Position numbers and translations under genes: made by a program. This document shows, in pieces, positions 16,018 to 25,252 of a DNA stretch of 51,132 nucleotides (positions are counted from its first letter, which is position 1; each line of letters opens with the position of its first letter). Under the pieces are notes generated by a model. The model saw only the letters and a program-made list of their open reading frames with translations, searched no databases and was not told where the DNA came from. The stretch comes from Clostridiaceae bacterium (GTDB lineage Bacteria; Bacillota; Clostridia; Peptostreptococcales; Tindalliaceae): contig JAABSW010000018.1 of the NCBI GenBank assembly GCA_011390155.1, positions 1 to 51,132 on the forward strand, read 5' to 3'.

Positions 16018-16596
16018 ATGTATAAAAAACAAACCATCGGTATCGATATCGATGCCACACTTACAGAAGCCTATTACTGGATTCCCTGGGCCAACGCTCA
16101 CTTTAACCGAAACCTGACGCCGGAAGATATGGTGGATTACGAAATCCATAAAGTACTTTCTATTTCAGAAGAAAGGTATTTAGCGTTTTATGAACAGTAC
16201 GGAGAGGCAATGCATGCAACCAGCCGTATACGTCCTGAGGCTCCAGAAATATTGAAGCAATTAACAGACAACCACCACTTGCATTACATCACTGCCAGGC
16301 ATCCAAAAATGCAACACGTCACTGAAGAATGGTTGTCTTACTACCAAGTACCCGTGGATGGCCTTCACCTTTTAGGGTCCCACCATAAAGTGGAAAAAGC
16401 CCACGAACTGAAATGCAACCTTTTTATTGAAGACCGGTATGAAAATGCCCTCGCCATTGCAGAAAGTGGCATTGACGTATTGTTAATGGATTGCTATTAT
16501 AATCAGGATCGTCCGCTTCCGTCTAATGTCAAGCGGGTTACTAATTGGCATCAGGTGAAGGAGTTTATTGATCTCATGAAAAAAACTGCAGCTTAA
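16018..16596 (+). CDS. HAD-family 5'-nucleotidase (NT5C-like)
   Basis: 192 residues. HAD motif I is GIDIDATLTE (DxDxT), the middle shows HYITARHP (motif II) and KCNLFIEDRYENA (motif IV acidic), as in the 5'(3')-deoxyribonucleotidase/NT5C branch. A dephosphorylase of nucleotides or related compounds is likely; substrate not determined. AAGGAGGTAAACAA precedes the ATG. It follows the CBS-chemoreceptor by 30 bases and shares its transcript, ending at the terminator 16599-16630. Confidence 0.82.
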   Translation: MYKKQTIGIDIDATLTEAYYWIPWANAHFNRNLTPEDMVDYEIHKVLSISEERYLAFYEQYGEAMHATSRIRPEAPEILKQLTDNHHLHYITARHPKMQHVTEEWLSYYQVPVDGLHLLGSHHKVEKAHELKCNLFIEDRYENALAIAESGIDVLLMDCYYNQDRPLPSNVKRVTNWHQVKEFIDLMKKTAA

Positions 16597-16598
16597 CA

Positions 16599-16630
16599 AG
16601 CAAAAAGCCCGTGGACACAGGCTTTTTGCT
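16599..16630. terminator. Bidirectional terminator
   Basis: AGCAAAAAGCC pairs with GGCTTTTTGCT around a ten-base loop between convergent genes. Confidence 0.85.
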
Positions 16631-16663
16631 TTATGGTTTACATTTTTTTCATATCTTATGTCG

Positions 16664-17059
16664 CTAATTAAGGGCAGTTTCAATGGCTTTTAGAATAACC
16701 CGGCTGCTATAGGTGGCACCGGAGACCACGTCTACCTCCAAGCTTTGGGCTTCAACCACTTTTTCAGGCAATACTTCTGCCGGCTGCCCCTGGCCATTGG
16801 AATGATCCGTTAGTTTAATCTCTATGATCTCATGGTTTTTCACTGTCACTTCAACAATGGCGGAGACGGGGAATGAACCGTAACTGCCTTCATAGATACC
16901 ATCTTCAATGCTGTTCAGGTCTACATCTGCAATGGTCAAACTGTTCAGTTCATCCAGGTTGGATTCAAGCTTGCTGGTAACAAGACGGAAGGCCACCACC
17001 AGCACCAGAATCACCACCACTAATCCGATGAAAACTTTCTTTCCTCTGCTCATGTTCAT
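16664..17059 (-). CDS. Membrane-anchored FMN-binding domain protein (RnfG/NqrC-like)
   Basis: About 131 residues: an N-terminal membrane anchor (KKVFIGLVVVILVLVVAF), then an FMN-binding domain with IEDGIYEGSYG and the covalent-flavin motif SGATYSS, in which the Thr normally carries FMN by a phosphoester. The domain would face outside. Start chosen at ATG 17059, after GGGAGG; the frame begins at a GTG that overlaps the flavodoxin stop. Last gene of the leftward QueG-like/flavodoxin/FMN operon. The flavin transferase (ApbE) is not in the window. Confidence 0.82.
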   Translation of the reverse strand: MNMSRGKKVFIGLVVVILVLVVAFRLVTSKLESNLDELNSLTIADVDLNSIEDGIYEGSYGSFPVSAIVEVTVKNHEIIEIKLTDHSNGQGQPAEVLPEKVVEAQSLEVDVVSGATYSSRVILKAIETALN

Positions 17060-17070
17060 GCTTCCTCCCA

Positions 17071-17535
17071 CTACGAAAACAGGCGGCTCAGGTTATCAAC
17101 AGAATTCCTGACGCTTTTTTCCTGCTTGGATTTTGACCAGATAGCTATTTCTGCCCCTTTGACACGGGCACCTTTTTCCTGGCAGATCTTTTTCATGGTT
17201 GAAACTGCGTTTGTACCACCAGTCCAGTTAAAGGGTAGCTGTTTCGTAACCAGAAAGGCCGCTTCTTTTCCTTCCATGGCAGGGAGTTGCTGTAAATAAG
17301 ATTCCATCACCGCACATAGGCGAAATCCCTGTACAGGTGCACCAAAAATGACAGCGTCATAGGGATCGACATCTGGTGTGGATGTAAACGTAAACTTATC
17401 TGGTGCTGCTTCTCCACTGATGGTTACCTGTTGGATGGTAACATTTTTTCCTTTTTCTTCAAGTTGTTTTTTCAATTTTTCTGCCACCGACAAGGTGTGC
17501 CCCGTTTGTGAATAAAGAATAATACCAATGTTCAT
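17071..17535 (-). CDS. Flavodoxin-family protein
   Basis: 154 residues. The FMN phosphate loop YSQTGHTLSVAEKL is at residues 8-21, followed by VIFGAPVQGFRLC in the usual second loop. It is probably the electron carrier for the two neighbouring redox proteins: the QueG-like Fe-S protein 57 bases upstream and the FMN-binding protein directly downstream. ATG start after GAAGGAAGGGAAAGCGAG. Confidence 0.85.
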   Translation of the reverse strand: MNIGIILYSQTGHTLSVAEKLKKQLEEKGKNVTIQQVTISGEAAPDKFTFTSTPDVDPYDAVIFGAPVQGFRLCAVMESYLQQLPAMEGKEAAFLVTKQLPFNWTGGTNAVSTMKKICQEKGARVKGAEIAIWSKSKQEKSVRNSVDNLSRLFS

Positions 17536-17591
17536 CTCGCTTTCCCTTCCTTCCTAATAAAACCGCAGCCCGTTCATGATGGATCAATTTC

Positions 17592-18458
17592 CTATCTGTC
17601 TTTTTCTACGAAGTTTATGCCTGATTGTCTGATTGTCTGCATCAATTCACTGGTTTTCATAGGAATTTCTTGCTCACAGGGAACATTAACCTGGCATTTT
17701 CCACAGCCATAGCGGGGACTGAATTTAACGACGGTTTCATCGAGATAGGCTCCACAGATCTCATGCTTCTTCCCTTGCTCATAGGATATGGCGTCAACAG
17801 GGCAGTTTTCCATGCAGGCACCACAGTGGTTGCAATATTCGTCAATATCGGTGTATTTTCTTTTATCCGTTGCCAGTGCAAGTGAGGTTATAACGCTTCC
17901 GAAGCGTCCTGCCATACCTTTTTTCGTAATAAGACCTTTTGAGAGGGAAAAGGTGCCCAACCCCGCCACAAAAGCTACATGTCTTTCTGACCAATTGCTG
18001 GTATAGGTGGGGGGTTTGTCATTCATTGAAAACCTGGGATCTGTGGCTGGAATAATATTAAAGTGGCCCGCTTCCCTGAGAATACTGTCCAGGTACCGGC
18101 ATAAATTCAGCACATATGCCTGCCCTTCGATACGACCATGGAGCCATTCCTGTGAAGGCCAGTCTGTTATCAGCTTATTGCTGTCACGCACTTCTTTAGT
18201 AAAAGGAAGAAAAAATGAAATGACACTTTTTGCCTCTGGCAACCACTCTGTGGGAGCCAATGCATGCTGGCCAACAACAGAGGCTTCTTTCATTTTTTCA
18301 AAGAGAGGATCCATGGCGTTTGCCACGCCAAGCAAAGGCGGGTCAAAAATGCGCAGGCCAATCACTGCTGTAGACAGGGCTTTTTCACTTCCCACGTAAT
18401 TGTAGGGGGATTTCCAGGTGTAGGTTTCACACACGTCTTCCATCCATTTTCGCTGCAT
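17592..18458 (-). CDS. QueG-like double 4Fe-4S protein
   Basis: 288 residues. The N-terminal half resembles the DUF1730/QueG core (LPEAKSVISFFLPF, then AFVAGLGTFSLSKGLITKKG). The C-terminal half has two clusters: Cys209, 212, 215, 219 (CNHCGACMENCPVDA) and Cys235, 252, 255, 261 (CGAY...YGCGKCQVNVPC). True epoxyqueuosine reductases are longer with a C-terminal HEAT repeat, which is missing, so another substrate is likely. ATG at 18458 follows AAAGGAG by eight bases. First gene of a three-gene redox operon. Confidence 0.8.
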   Translation of the reverse strand: MQRKWMEDVCETYTWKSPYNYVGSEKALSTAVIGLRIFDPPLLGVANAMDPLFEKMKEASVVGQHALAPTEWLPEAKSVISFFLPFTKEVRDSNKLITDWPSQEWLHGRIEGQAYVLNLCRYLDSILREAGHFNIIPATDPRFSMNDKPPTYTSNWSERHVAFVAGLGTFSLSKGLITKKGMAGRFGSVITSLALATDKRKYTDIDEYCNHCGACMENCPVDAISYEQGKKHEICGAYLDETVVKFSPRYGCGKCQVNVPCEQEIPMKTSELMQTIRQSGINFVEKDR

Positions 18459-18530
18459 TGATTTCACTCCTTTATCGCCTTATAACTAAAAAACAGAGTA
18501 GAAAAGAATTTTCTCTCTGTTTTAATGTTT

Positions 18531-18689
18531 CTATTTGTTAATGGACCCGCCTCTCTTGGTGCTTTTAAAAGCCTTGTTGGAACCACTCCCCATTTTATTA
18601 GGTGCAGTTGTTTGAAGCCCCTGCTGGGAACTCTTTTGCTTCTTTTCGTCAATCAGTTTTTTCATTTTTTCAATTGTCTCTTTATTCAT
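18531..18689 (-). CDS. Small basic protein, 52 residues
   Basis: A short gene on the minus strand from ATG 18689 to TAG 18531. It has a helical, Lys-rich N terminus (MNKETIEKMKKLIDEKK), a Gln/Ser linker and a basic, Gly-rich tail (AFKSTKRGGSINK). AGAGGAAC lies just before the ATG and a near-perfect promoter upstream (18737-18764). I recall similar short Lys-rich proteins in clostridia but no function; nucleic-acid binding is a guess from its charge. Confidence 0.7.
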   Translation of the reverse strand: MNKETIEKMKKLIDEKKQKSSQQGLQTTAPNKMGSGSNKAFKSTKRGGSINK

Positions 18690-18736
18690 CTTCTTGTTCC
18701 TCTTTTCTAAAACTTTCTTTAAATACTTACAATTTT

Positions 18737-18764
18737 ATTATACCCCACCTGTTACAACTGTCAA
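18737..18764 (-). promoter_or_regulatory. Sigma-A promoter of the small basic protein
   Basis: On the minus strand TTGACA (18759-18764) and TATAAT (18737-18742), both perfect, 16 bases apart. Confidence 0.75.
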
Positions 18765-18845
18765 TCGGGTACCTTATGGATATGGTGGTATTTAAGAAGT
18801 CCATATGATATGATATTGACCGGATAAAGAATAAGGAGGATCAAC

Positions 18846-19343
18846 ATGAACACAGGATTAAAAAAATTAGTGGATCAAGGTTTTATGACGGAAGAGCAGG
18901 CAAACTATATTAGTGAGGCTGTTGAAAACAAATCAACCATTTTTGTTTCCGGACACAAGGGATGGGGGACTTTACCTTTGCTGGCCACCATCGGTAATAT
19001 GGCAAAAGAAAAGTACAGCATTAAACAGGTAAAGGGATTTGAATGCCTTGCTGATGCAACAGATTGTTATCTCATTGCTGCTCCCAAGGAAACTGACATG
19101 GAACAACTGGTGATTAAGGCGCTTTCCAATAAAGAGACCAGCACCATCGCCATCAAAGACCCCGACCACCCTTACTCCATCATGAAAGCCTTAAAATCCT
19201 TTTACAAGGAAACCGGTGATGATACTAAAACCATTGAAGTGCTGGAGTGCACAAAGGCCGACGATGAAAAGAAACTTTGTAAAATCACACGGATGACCAT
19301 GGCTGAAGGTGGCAAGATCAATAAAAAGGATTTTCAGTCTTAA
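18846..19343 (+). CDS. Conserved-looking protein, possible CpaF/TadA-ATPase relic
   Basis: 165 residues, no membrane segment. I do not firmly recognise it. The order of motifs resembles secretion ATPases of the CpaF type: LVDQGFMTEEQANYISEAV then STIFVSGHKGWGTLPLLATI parallels the helix before the Walker A and the Walker A itself (normally SGGTGSGKTTLL). The catalytic GKT is lost here, so ATP hydrolysis would not be expected. TDMEQLVIKALSNKETSTIAI sits where CpaF has its Walker B segment. AAGGAGGATCAAC precedes the ATG. Single gene between two terminated units. Confidence 0.6.
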   Translation: MNTGLKKLVDQGFMTEEQANYISEAVENKSTIFVSGHKGWGTLPLLATIGNMAKEKYSIKQVKGFECLADATDCYLIAAPKETDMEQLVIKALSNKETSTIAIKDPDHPYSIMKALKSFYKETGDDTKTIEVLECTKADDEKKLCKITRMTMAEGGKINKKDFQS

Positions 19344-19366
19344 CACTTCAATTCTCTCCATCAAAT

Positions 19367-19398
19367 AGCCTCTGGAACACGACAGAGGTCTATTTTTT
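19367..19398 (+). terminator. Intrinsic terminator
   Basis: CCTCTG / CAGAGG stem with an eight-base loop, then TCTATTTTTTT. Confidence 0.75.
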
Positions 19399-19486
19399 TG
19401 ACAAATCAATGAAAAGTGATAAAATTAACGTGGATGTTTTCACATTCATTTACCCATTTTCTATCTTCTAAAGGAGTGTGAGTTAT

Positions 19487-20707
19487 ATGGTAAGTTGTAG
19501 TAAGGAAAGACTTCAGGAAAAGATTCAAACCTTTAGTACATTTGGTGACACTGGCAACAAAGGCATTACCCGGTTATGTTTTACAGAACCCAACCTGAAA
19601 GCCCGGGAAGAATTCACCAGTCGTTGTAAAGCGCTGGGAATGGAAGTGAAGACCGATGACCTGGGTAATATCTACGCTACCTTAAAGGGCACAGAAGACC
19701 TGCCAGCTATTTCCATGGGCTCACACCTTGATTCTGTGATCAAGGGCGGCAATTACGATGGTGTTTTAGGCGTCTTAACCGGTTTAGAGGTTGCCGAAAC
19801 CATTGTAAAGGAAAACATCAAAACCCGTCATCCCATCACTGTGATCGTCTGGACCAACGAAGAAGGTTCCCGTTTTCCGCCTGCCATGATGTCTTCCGGC
19901 ATTTTGGCCGGTAAATTTGATGAAGAAACCATGATGGCTTCCAAGGACAAAGACGGCGTCACCTTTAAAGAAGCCCTTGAAGCAAGCGGCTACAAAGGTG
20001 ACAGAGCCAATCGACTGAATGATAAAGAGTATAAAGCTTTTTTTGAACTGCACATCGAACAGGGCCCTGTGCTGGAAACGGAAAAAATGGATGTTGCTGT
20101 GGTTGAAGGGGTTGTGGGTATGGTAAATTATGAAATCAAAACCCGCGGCCAGGCCAATCATGCCGGCACTATCCCCATGCCCATGCGCAAGGATGCACTT
20201 TATGCCATGACCTGGATCATTGAGTACCTTCACGATGAGCTGAGTAAACTGGATTCCAAGTTGGTTTACACCACAGGTGAATTCAGTGGTGCTCCTAACG
20301 TTCACACGGTCATCCCTGACCATGTACGCATTACATTGGACTCTCGTCATCAGGACCCAGAAGTGATCAAACAGGTTGTTGAAGTGATCAAGCGCATCCC
20401 TGAAGTGGTACGGGAATGCCCTGTGGCTTACCGGGAACAGTGGGCCCGTGACACCGTTGATTTCAAGGCTGACATGGTTGACATCGTTGAAGCCGGCGCC
20501 AAGGCCTACAACTATTCTTACAAGCGAATGTATAGTGGTGCCGGTCACGATGCCCAGTACATTGCCGACATGATTCCCTCCACCATGATTTTTGTTCCCA
20601 GTATCAGCGGGTTCAGTCATTGTGAAGATGAAACAACACCCTTTGATCAATGTTGGAAAGGATGCAATGTATTATTGCAGTCCGTTTTGACCCTGGACCA
20701 ACAATAA
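19487..20707 (+). CDS. M20 hydantoinase/carbamoylase-family amidase
   Basis: 406 residues. Metal and active-site signatures: GSHLDSVIKGGNYDG, TNEEGSRFPPAM, ELHIEQGPVLE, AGTIPMPMRKD and SGAGHDAQ. This is the N-carbamoyl-L-amino-acid hydrolase / beta-ureidopropionase / allantoate amidohydrolase group; the substrate cannot be chosen from sequence and no hydantoinase or purine-degradation gene is adjacent. The ATG at 19487 is used because AAGGAG lies ten bases before it; the in-frame GTG at 19478 is too close to that site. Ends in a terminator at 20748-20793. Confidence 0.88.
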   Translation: MVSCSKERLQEKIQTFSTFGDTGNKGITRLCFTEPNLKAREEFTSRCKALGMEVKTDDLGNIYATLKGTEDLPAISMGSHLDSVIKGGNYDGVLGVLTGLEVAETIVKENIKTRHPITVIVWTNEEGSRFPPAMMSSGILAGKFDEETMMASKDKDGVTFKEALEASGYKGDRANRLNDKEYKAFFELHIEQGPVLETEKMDVAVVEGVVGMVNYEIKTRGQANHAGTIPMPMRKDALYAMTWIIEYLHDELSKLDSKLVYTTGEFSGAPNVHTVIPDHVRITLDSRHQDPEVIKQVVEVIKRIPEVVRECPVAYREQWARDTVDFKADMVDIVEAGAKAYNYSYKRMYSGAGHDAQYIADMIPSTMIFVPSISGFSHCEDETTPFDQCWKGCNVLLQSVLTLDQQ

Positions 20708-20747
20708 TCAGTTAACTAGTCGTATAAACCGGGTTCCTTACTCATAC

Positions 20748-20793
20748 AAAAAACCGCTGTCGGCCGGCTCTAATCTGGTCACAGCGGTTTTTT
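20748..20793. terminator. Bidirectional terminator
   Basis: AAAAAACCGCTGT pairs with ACAGCGGTTTTTT between convergent genes. Confidence 0.85.
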
Positions 20794-20815
20794 GCTGACT
20801 TTTGTCCGATGCTGT

Positions 20816-21187
20816 TTACAACAGCCATACCATTAGAAGGACAGAAGCGGCGGACAGTATGACAATGGTGATACCTCTGTACATAAGTGATGTCTTCTTG
20901 CTTTTTATCCCATGATAGTAGTAAGTGATGACGCCATAAACACATATTGTCACTGCCATTGACATTGCACTTCTTAAAAGCCATGTTTGTGTATAAAGGG
21001 CAACCGCCACCATGAGAAAGGAAGCACCCATGGCTGTACCTACGGCTGCATGAAGAATCATATAAGATCGCTTATCATCCAGCAGTGATTTGGTCTGTAT
21101 GGGATATAAAGGAATCACTTTTGCAGATTGTATCGGCTTGGCCAGGGGCATTGTCTGCTGATAAAAAGAATTGGTTTGTGAATTCAT
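20816..21187 (-). CDS. Small integral membrane protein, three predicted helices (hypothetical)
   Basis: 123 residues. A polar N terminus of about 40 residues is followed by hydrophobic segments near 44-64, 70-90 and 103-123, the last ending the protein (SAASVLLMVWLL). AAGGAGGAATGACCA just before the ATG is a strong ribosome site, so I take it as real. No family recognised. Confidence 0.6.
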   Translation of the reverse strand: MNSQTNSFYQQTMPLAKPIQSAKVIPLYPIQTKSLLDDKRSYMILHAAVGTAMGASFLMVAVALYTQTWLLRSAMSMAVTICVYGVITYYYHGIKSKKTSLMYRGITIVILSAASVLLMVWLL

Positions 21188-21503
21188 TGGTCATTCCTCC
21201 TTGTGGTTCACATCTTTGTGATCTTCTTATAGACATTATCCCACGGAGGTGCGACATCCCCTGTCAAAAACAGATATATATTTTTAACTTTTTTATTTTA
21301 TTTATTTTCTGCACTCTTTCATCACTTTTGCATCACAATTTGAAACGATGCTGTACTTAATCCACCTGATAAATGTGAAGATACTCAGGTGTCTGATCTG
21401 TGATAGTCATTGGATTAATGGGGAAAAAGAGAGATTCCAAATGATAATGCCAATCATAATAAAAAGCGTGGAGGATATCATTCCCCACGCCTTATAATGT
21501 CAT
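21188..21503. other. Intergenic stretch without a recognised gene
   Basis: A/T-rich leader of the leftward membrane-protein gene and the 3' flank of the GGDEF fragment. Apart from the hairpin at 21463-21493 I see no gene, RNA or clear operator. Confidence 0.6.
21463..21493 (-). terminator. Terminator after the GGDEF fragment / chemoreceptor unit
   Basis: GCGTGG / CCACGC stem, with a T run on the minus-strand 3' side. Confidence 0.7.
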
Positions 21504-21731
21504 TTATTTGCCTGCTTTCATCTCCAGGTTTCTATTCAAATCCTCTTCAGACCTAAAATCCCTGGACAGCATAATTAATTCATCGCTAAAACCTTGGTAA
21601 AAATGGTAGCGTTGCGACAATACATGATCAATCCGTTCTCTGGTAGGCTTTAACATCTGGTTACCTTCTGGGCATCCATATTTTTCATTGATCAGGCAAT
21701 AACTGTCTGCCGCAAACACAGCCACTGCCAC
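21504..21731 (-). pseudogene. Decayed GGDEF-domain fragment
   Basis: A 75-codon frame without a ribosome site. Its sequence follows the GGDEF order: FAADSYCLINEKYG (cf. FDIDxFKxINDxYG), GNQMLK, then GFSDELIML where RYGGDEFVVL is expected. The N-terminal third and the catalytic glycines are missing. I read it as a remnant of a diguanylate cyclase, not an active enzyme; a short unrelated ORF is possible. It lies 58 bases after the stop of the chemoreceptor gene, before a terminator. Confidence 0.5.
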
Positions 21732-21788
21732 TTTATTTTACTTGCTTAGAAAGAGTTTTAGCGGTGGTATATCATATCGGTAACGCTT

Positions 21789-23816
21789 TTAGAATTTAAA
21801 CCTTGAGACTGCTGATTGCATCTCTACTGCCAGTTTAGCCAACTCTTCACTGGTATTGGCGATTTCATCCATGGCAGCTGTTTGTTCTTCAACTGATGCG
21901 GAAGCTTCCTGGGTTCCTGCTGCATTTTCCTGAGAAATGGCCGACAGGTTTTCAATCATCTGGATTATAACTTCTTTTTTATCTTCCATCTCTTTACCAG
22001 ATATATTAAGATCTGCCAGGCTTGTTTTCATCCACTCAATGGCTTGGGTAATCCCTTCGAATTTGTCCTGAGTGGAATCAACGCTTTCACGCTGCTCTTG
22101 AACAATTTTCCCAACAGTTTCCATGGTGTTGACTGCTCTTCCAACTTTACCAGACAGTTCATCCACAATGACTGCTATTTCATCAGTAAATTTATTGGAT
22201 TGCTCTGCCAGTTTTCTTATTTCTTGAGCCACTACCGCAAATCCTCTGCCTGCTTCGCCTGCTCGAGCTGCCTCAATGGCAGCGTTTAGTGCCAAGAGGT
22301 TTGTTTGTTCAGCGATACTCCTGATCATTCCACTGGCACTTTCAATTTTTTCTGCACTGGTACTGGTTTCAAGAATCACCTGATGAACTTCATTGGTCGC
22401 CTCTTTGCTCTGCTGCGTTTTTTTCACCAAGTCTTCCATTGTCACAAGTCCTTCATCTTTTAATGCGTCAACATTCTTCACTGCATCATTCATACCTGCC
22501 AACAGCTGCTGGTCTTTTTCAATGGTCTGTCCCAACTGGTTAACGCTGATGGCCCCGGTTTCCGTTTCCTTGGCCTGGTCACTGGCTCCCTTTGCAATCT
22601 CTTCAATGGTTTTTGCAACTTCATTGGCCGCAGAGGCAGATTGTTGGCTGGTGGATGTCAGTTCCTCTGCAGAAGCCGCCACCTGGTCTGCTTCATCATA
22701 TATTTCTCGAATTAAGCGGGTCAGATTTTCCTGCATGACAGTGAGCGATGTTGTAATTTGTCCAATTTCATCTTGGCGAATTGCGTATTTTTGTACTTTA
22801 TCATTTTTATTAATGGTCAGGTCAAAATTGGCCAACCTATCAATGATTTTTTGCAGTTCCACAATGGGAGATGCAAAGGAAGCGCCTACAAATCCTGCAA
22901 TTAGAGCCCCTATGATTAACATGGCTGCTGCCAACATCAGCAAGAGATTGCGCATGGCATTGGCCTCTGCCAACATTTCGTTTTCTTCAGCCACTACTGC
23001 CAATACCCATTCAGTCTCTTCAATGGGGGCAAAGCCTGCATATACCTGCAGGTTATTGAAAAAATAATCTCCCTGACCCCTTTTTTCCCTGACAATCGTT
23101 TCGAACAGTGTAGCCAGAGGCTGCATTGAGGCATCCTGTTTAACTCCTTCAATAGGGTTAAAGGCATCAATGACCAATTCACGACGGGGATGTCCTATCA
23201 CAGTACCCTGTTGATCAATGATATAACCATAACCAGATTCGCCGTAACCCATGTCGTCAACAATCTGACTGAGAAAATTGCCATCGCCGACGGCCACCAA
23301 GACTCCAACGATGCTGTTGTTAAACGTGAGGGGTACCGAGTACACCATGATCACGTTTCCTCCATCATCAGGATTAACACTTACAGAGGGCGTCATGATG
23401 GCACGACTCCCCTCCAGGGATTTTTGATAATATTCTCGTTCTGATATATCAACAACACTTCCGCCGATGCCGTAGCTGTCTGATAAGTAAAGGTTACCCT
23501 GAAGGTCTGAGACGCCTATTCGAAGAAAACCACTTTTCTCAGCTTCTTCCAGGAGCAACTCCATTTTCACATTCAAATCTGCCTGGGGATCATGTAACCG
23601 TTGTATCTTTGCCAAACCTTCCAGGTAGGCAAATTGGGCATCAATACGTGCTTCCGCAATGATGGCCCCTTCACCTGCCAAGTCTTCCAGTGCCTGAACT
23701 GATCGATTCACCAAAGCCTTGCTCGCGGTGGAGATGGAGGTAGCCGATAGAATGCCACTGATTAACGCAACAACTAACACCATCACCAGAATCATTTTTA
23801 CTTTTATAGATTTCAT
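21789..23816 (-). CDS. Methyl-accepting chemotaxis protein with dCache sensor
   Basis: 675 residues: transmembrane helix at about 8-30, a large extracellular dCache-type domain (about 40-285, with YYQKSLEG and [16 protein letters not shown], typical of amino-acid or amine sensors), a second transmembrane helix around 290-312, HAMP, and the signalling domain with tip [16 protein letters not shown] followed by [14 protein letters not shown]. The tail ends [13 protein letters not shown] with no CheR-binding pentapeptide. The ATG at 23816 follows AAAGGGGGAT; the frame extends nine residues upstream without a site. Confidence 0.92.
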   Translation of the reverse strand: MKSIKVKMILVMVLVVALISGILSATSISTASKALVNRSVQALEDLAGEGAIIAEARIDAQFAYLEGLAKIQRLHDPQADLNVKMELLLEEAEKSGFLRIGVSDLQGNLYLSDSYGIGGSVVDISEREYYQKSLEGSRAIMTPSVSVNPDDGGNVIMVYSVPLTFNNSIVGVLVAVGDGNFLSQIVDDMGYGESGYGYIIDQQGTVIGHPRRELVIDAFNPIEGVKQDASMQPLATLFETIVREKRGQGDYFFNNLQVYAGFAPIEETEWVLAVVAEENEMLAEANAMRNLLLMLAAAMLIIGALIAGFVGASFASPIVELQKIIDRLANFDLTINKNDKVQKYAIRQDEIGQITTSLTVMQENLTRLIREIYDEADQVAASAEELTSTSQQSASAANEVAKTIEEIAKGASDQAKETETGAISVNQLGQTIEKDQQLLAGMNDAVKNVDALKDEGLVTMEDLVKKTQQSKEATNEVHQVILETSTSAEKIESASGMIRSIAEQTNLLALNAAIEAARAGEAGRGFAVVAQEIRKLAEQSNKFTDEIAVIVDELSGKVGRAVNTMETVGKIVQEQRESVDSTQDKFEGITQAIEWMKTSLADLNISGKEMEDKKEVIIQMIENLSAISQENAAGTQEASASVEEQTAAMDEIANTSEELAKLAVEMQSAVSRFKF

Positions 23817-23952
23817 TTTTATCCCCCTTTTAGCTGCCAGCACATGATAATAGCATTTATTTTATCACAAAATTCGGTTATCTTCATCATTCTTTGTAAA
23901 TACATTCTTTGAAATAACTGTTTTTTATCCATTCATTCGATGGATAAAAAAT

Positions 23953-23982
23953 AACGATTTTCACCTTATTTTGAAAATCGTT
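23953..23982 (-). terminator. Terminator after the histidine kinase gene
   Basis: AACGATTTTC / GAAAATCGTT perfect stem with a ten-base loop and a T run on the minus-strand side. Confidence 0.85.
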
Positions 23983-24013
23983 GGATGGTTACTTTTATTG
24001 TGTTATACGAGCT

Positions 24014-25219
24014 TCATTCACATACACTGAGGGAACAGGTAAAATAGAATGTGCTTCCCTGATCTCTGGTGCTTTCAGCCCAAATACGACCACCCATCAT
24101 GTCAGCAAGGCCTTTGCAGATGGAAAGCCCCAATCCTGTTCCTCCAAATTCTCTGGATGATGATCCGTCAACTTGATGAAAACGTCGAAAAATACTATCC
24201 AATTCTTCTCTGTCAATACCAATGCCTGTATCTTTCACTATAAATGCAAGTTCCATGTCATTTTTCTTCAAAGTTGATTTTACTTCAATGCGGAGCTCCA
24301 CATAGCCACGACTGGTAAACTTTACTGCATTACCTAGCAGGTTGGTAATAATCTGTCGAAGCCGAAAAGCGTCTCCTTCAAATTGATCTGGCAATGATCC
24401 ATCTGGTTTATACCTCAATTCAACGTTCTTTTGCTCCGCTGAATACCGAAACATGTTCAATGACTCTTCAATTAGTTTCGACAATGAAAAGGGGGTTCTG
24501 TAGAGTTTTAGCTGGCCGGCCTCAATTTTGGCCATGTCCAATATATCGCTCATAACCTGGACCAATATATCAGAAGATATCATGGCATTTTCAACATATT
24601 GTTGCTGTTCCTGGTTCAACTCTGTTAACTGCAGCAGCTGCAACATTCCCATAAGGCCATTCATGGGAGTGCGAAGTTCGTGTGACATGTTGGCCAAAAA
24701 TTGGGTTTTGGCTTGATTCGCAGCTTCTGCCTTAATTTTTTCTGTTTCCAGTTTTTCTTCAACCAATTTTCGTTCAGTTATATCAATGTGTACACCCACA
24801 GTTAAATGGGTCGGCCTGCCGGCGCCGTCCATGATGGTGCGGCCTCGGGATAGAATCCAAGCCCATTCACCATTTTTTCTTCTCAATCTAAAGGTCTGTT
24901 GGTACAGCTCCCCCGAACCGCTGGCAACATAACCCAGAAAGTTTTCCCTGGCCCTGGTTCTGTCGTCTGGATGAATGAGCTTTAACCATGCATCCGGGTT
25001 TTCTGCACTGGTTAATCCTTCTGTTCTTACACCAAAATCAGACAATTCGTAACCCAACATAAAAAAATACTCAGGACTATACCAATCTCTGCCTACGTTT
25101 GCGTCATACTCCCAGGCGCCGGTATGTGAGACAGCTGCAATGGTTTTATAACGTTCTTCACTGACATTGAAAGCTTCTTCCACCAACCTGCGGTCATAGA
25201 TTTTGAGAAAATCAGTCAT
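24014..25219 (-). CDS. Cytoplasmic PAS histidine kinase
   Basis: 401 residues, no membrane helix. One PAS_3-type domain (about 20-150, ending [18 protein letters not shown]), HisKA with His180 in [12 protein letters not shown], and HATPase with [11 protein letters not shown] (N box), DTGIGID (G1) and GTGLGLSI (G2). It follows a stand-alone receiver by 33 bases and lacks its own receiver, so that protein is the likely partner. The signal is probably cytoplasmic, sensed by PAS. GAAAGGAAA precedes the ATG. Confidence 0.9.
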   Translation of the reverse strand: MTDFLKIYDRRLVEEAFNVSEERYKTIAAVSHTGAWEYDANVGRDWYSPEYFFMLGYELSDFGVRTEGLTSAENPDAWLKLIHPDDRTRARENFLGYVASGSGELYQQTFRLRRKNGEWAWILSRGRTIMDGAGRPTHLTVGVHIDITERKLVEEKLETEKIKAEAANQAKTQFLANMSHELRTPMNGLMGMLQLLQLTELNQEQQQYVENAMISSDILVQVMSDILDMAKIEAGQLKLYRTPFSLSKLIEESLNMFRYSAEQKNVELRYKPDGSLPDQFEGDAFRLRQIITNLLGNAVKFTSRGYVELRIEVKSTLKKNDMELAFIVKDTGIGIDREELDSIFRRFHQVDGSSSREFGGTGLGLSICKGLADMMGGRIWAESTRDQGSTFYFTCSLSVCE

Positions 25220-25252
25220 GTTTGTTTTCCTTTCTCTCAGAAATTCTATTGA

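Noticed and set aside
19784-20650. 288-codon leftward frame inside the M20 amidase gene
   Set aside because: Antisense shadow; His/Phe-rich low-complexity translation typical of such frames.
21440-21462. Fur/PerR-like box (AATGATAATGCCAATCATAAT)
   Set aside because: Only a loose match, between 3' ends of genes and next to a terminator, not in a promoter.
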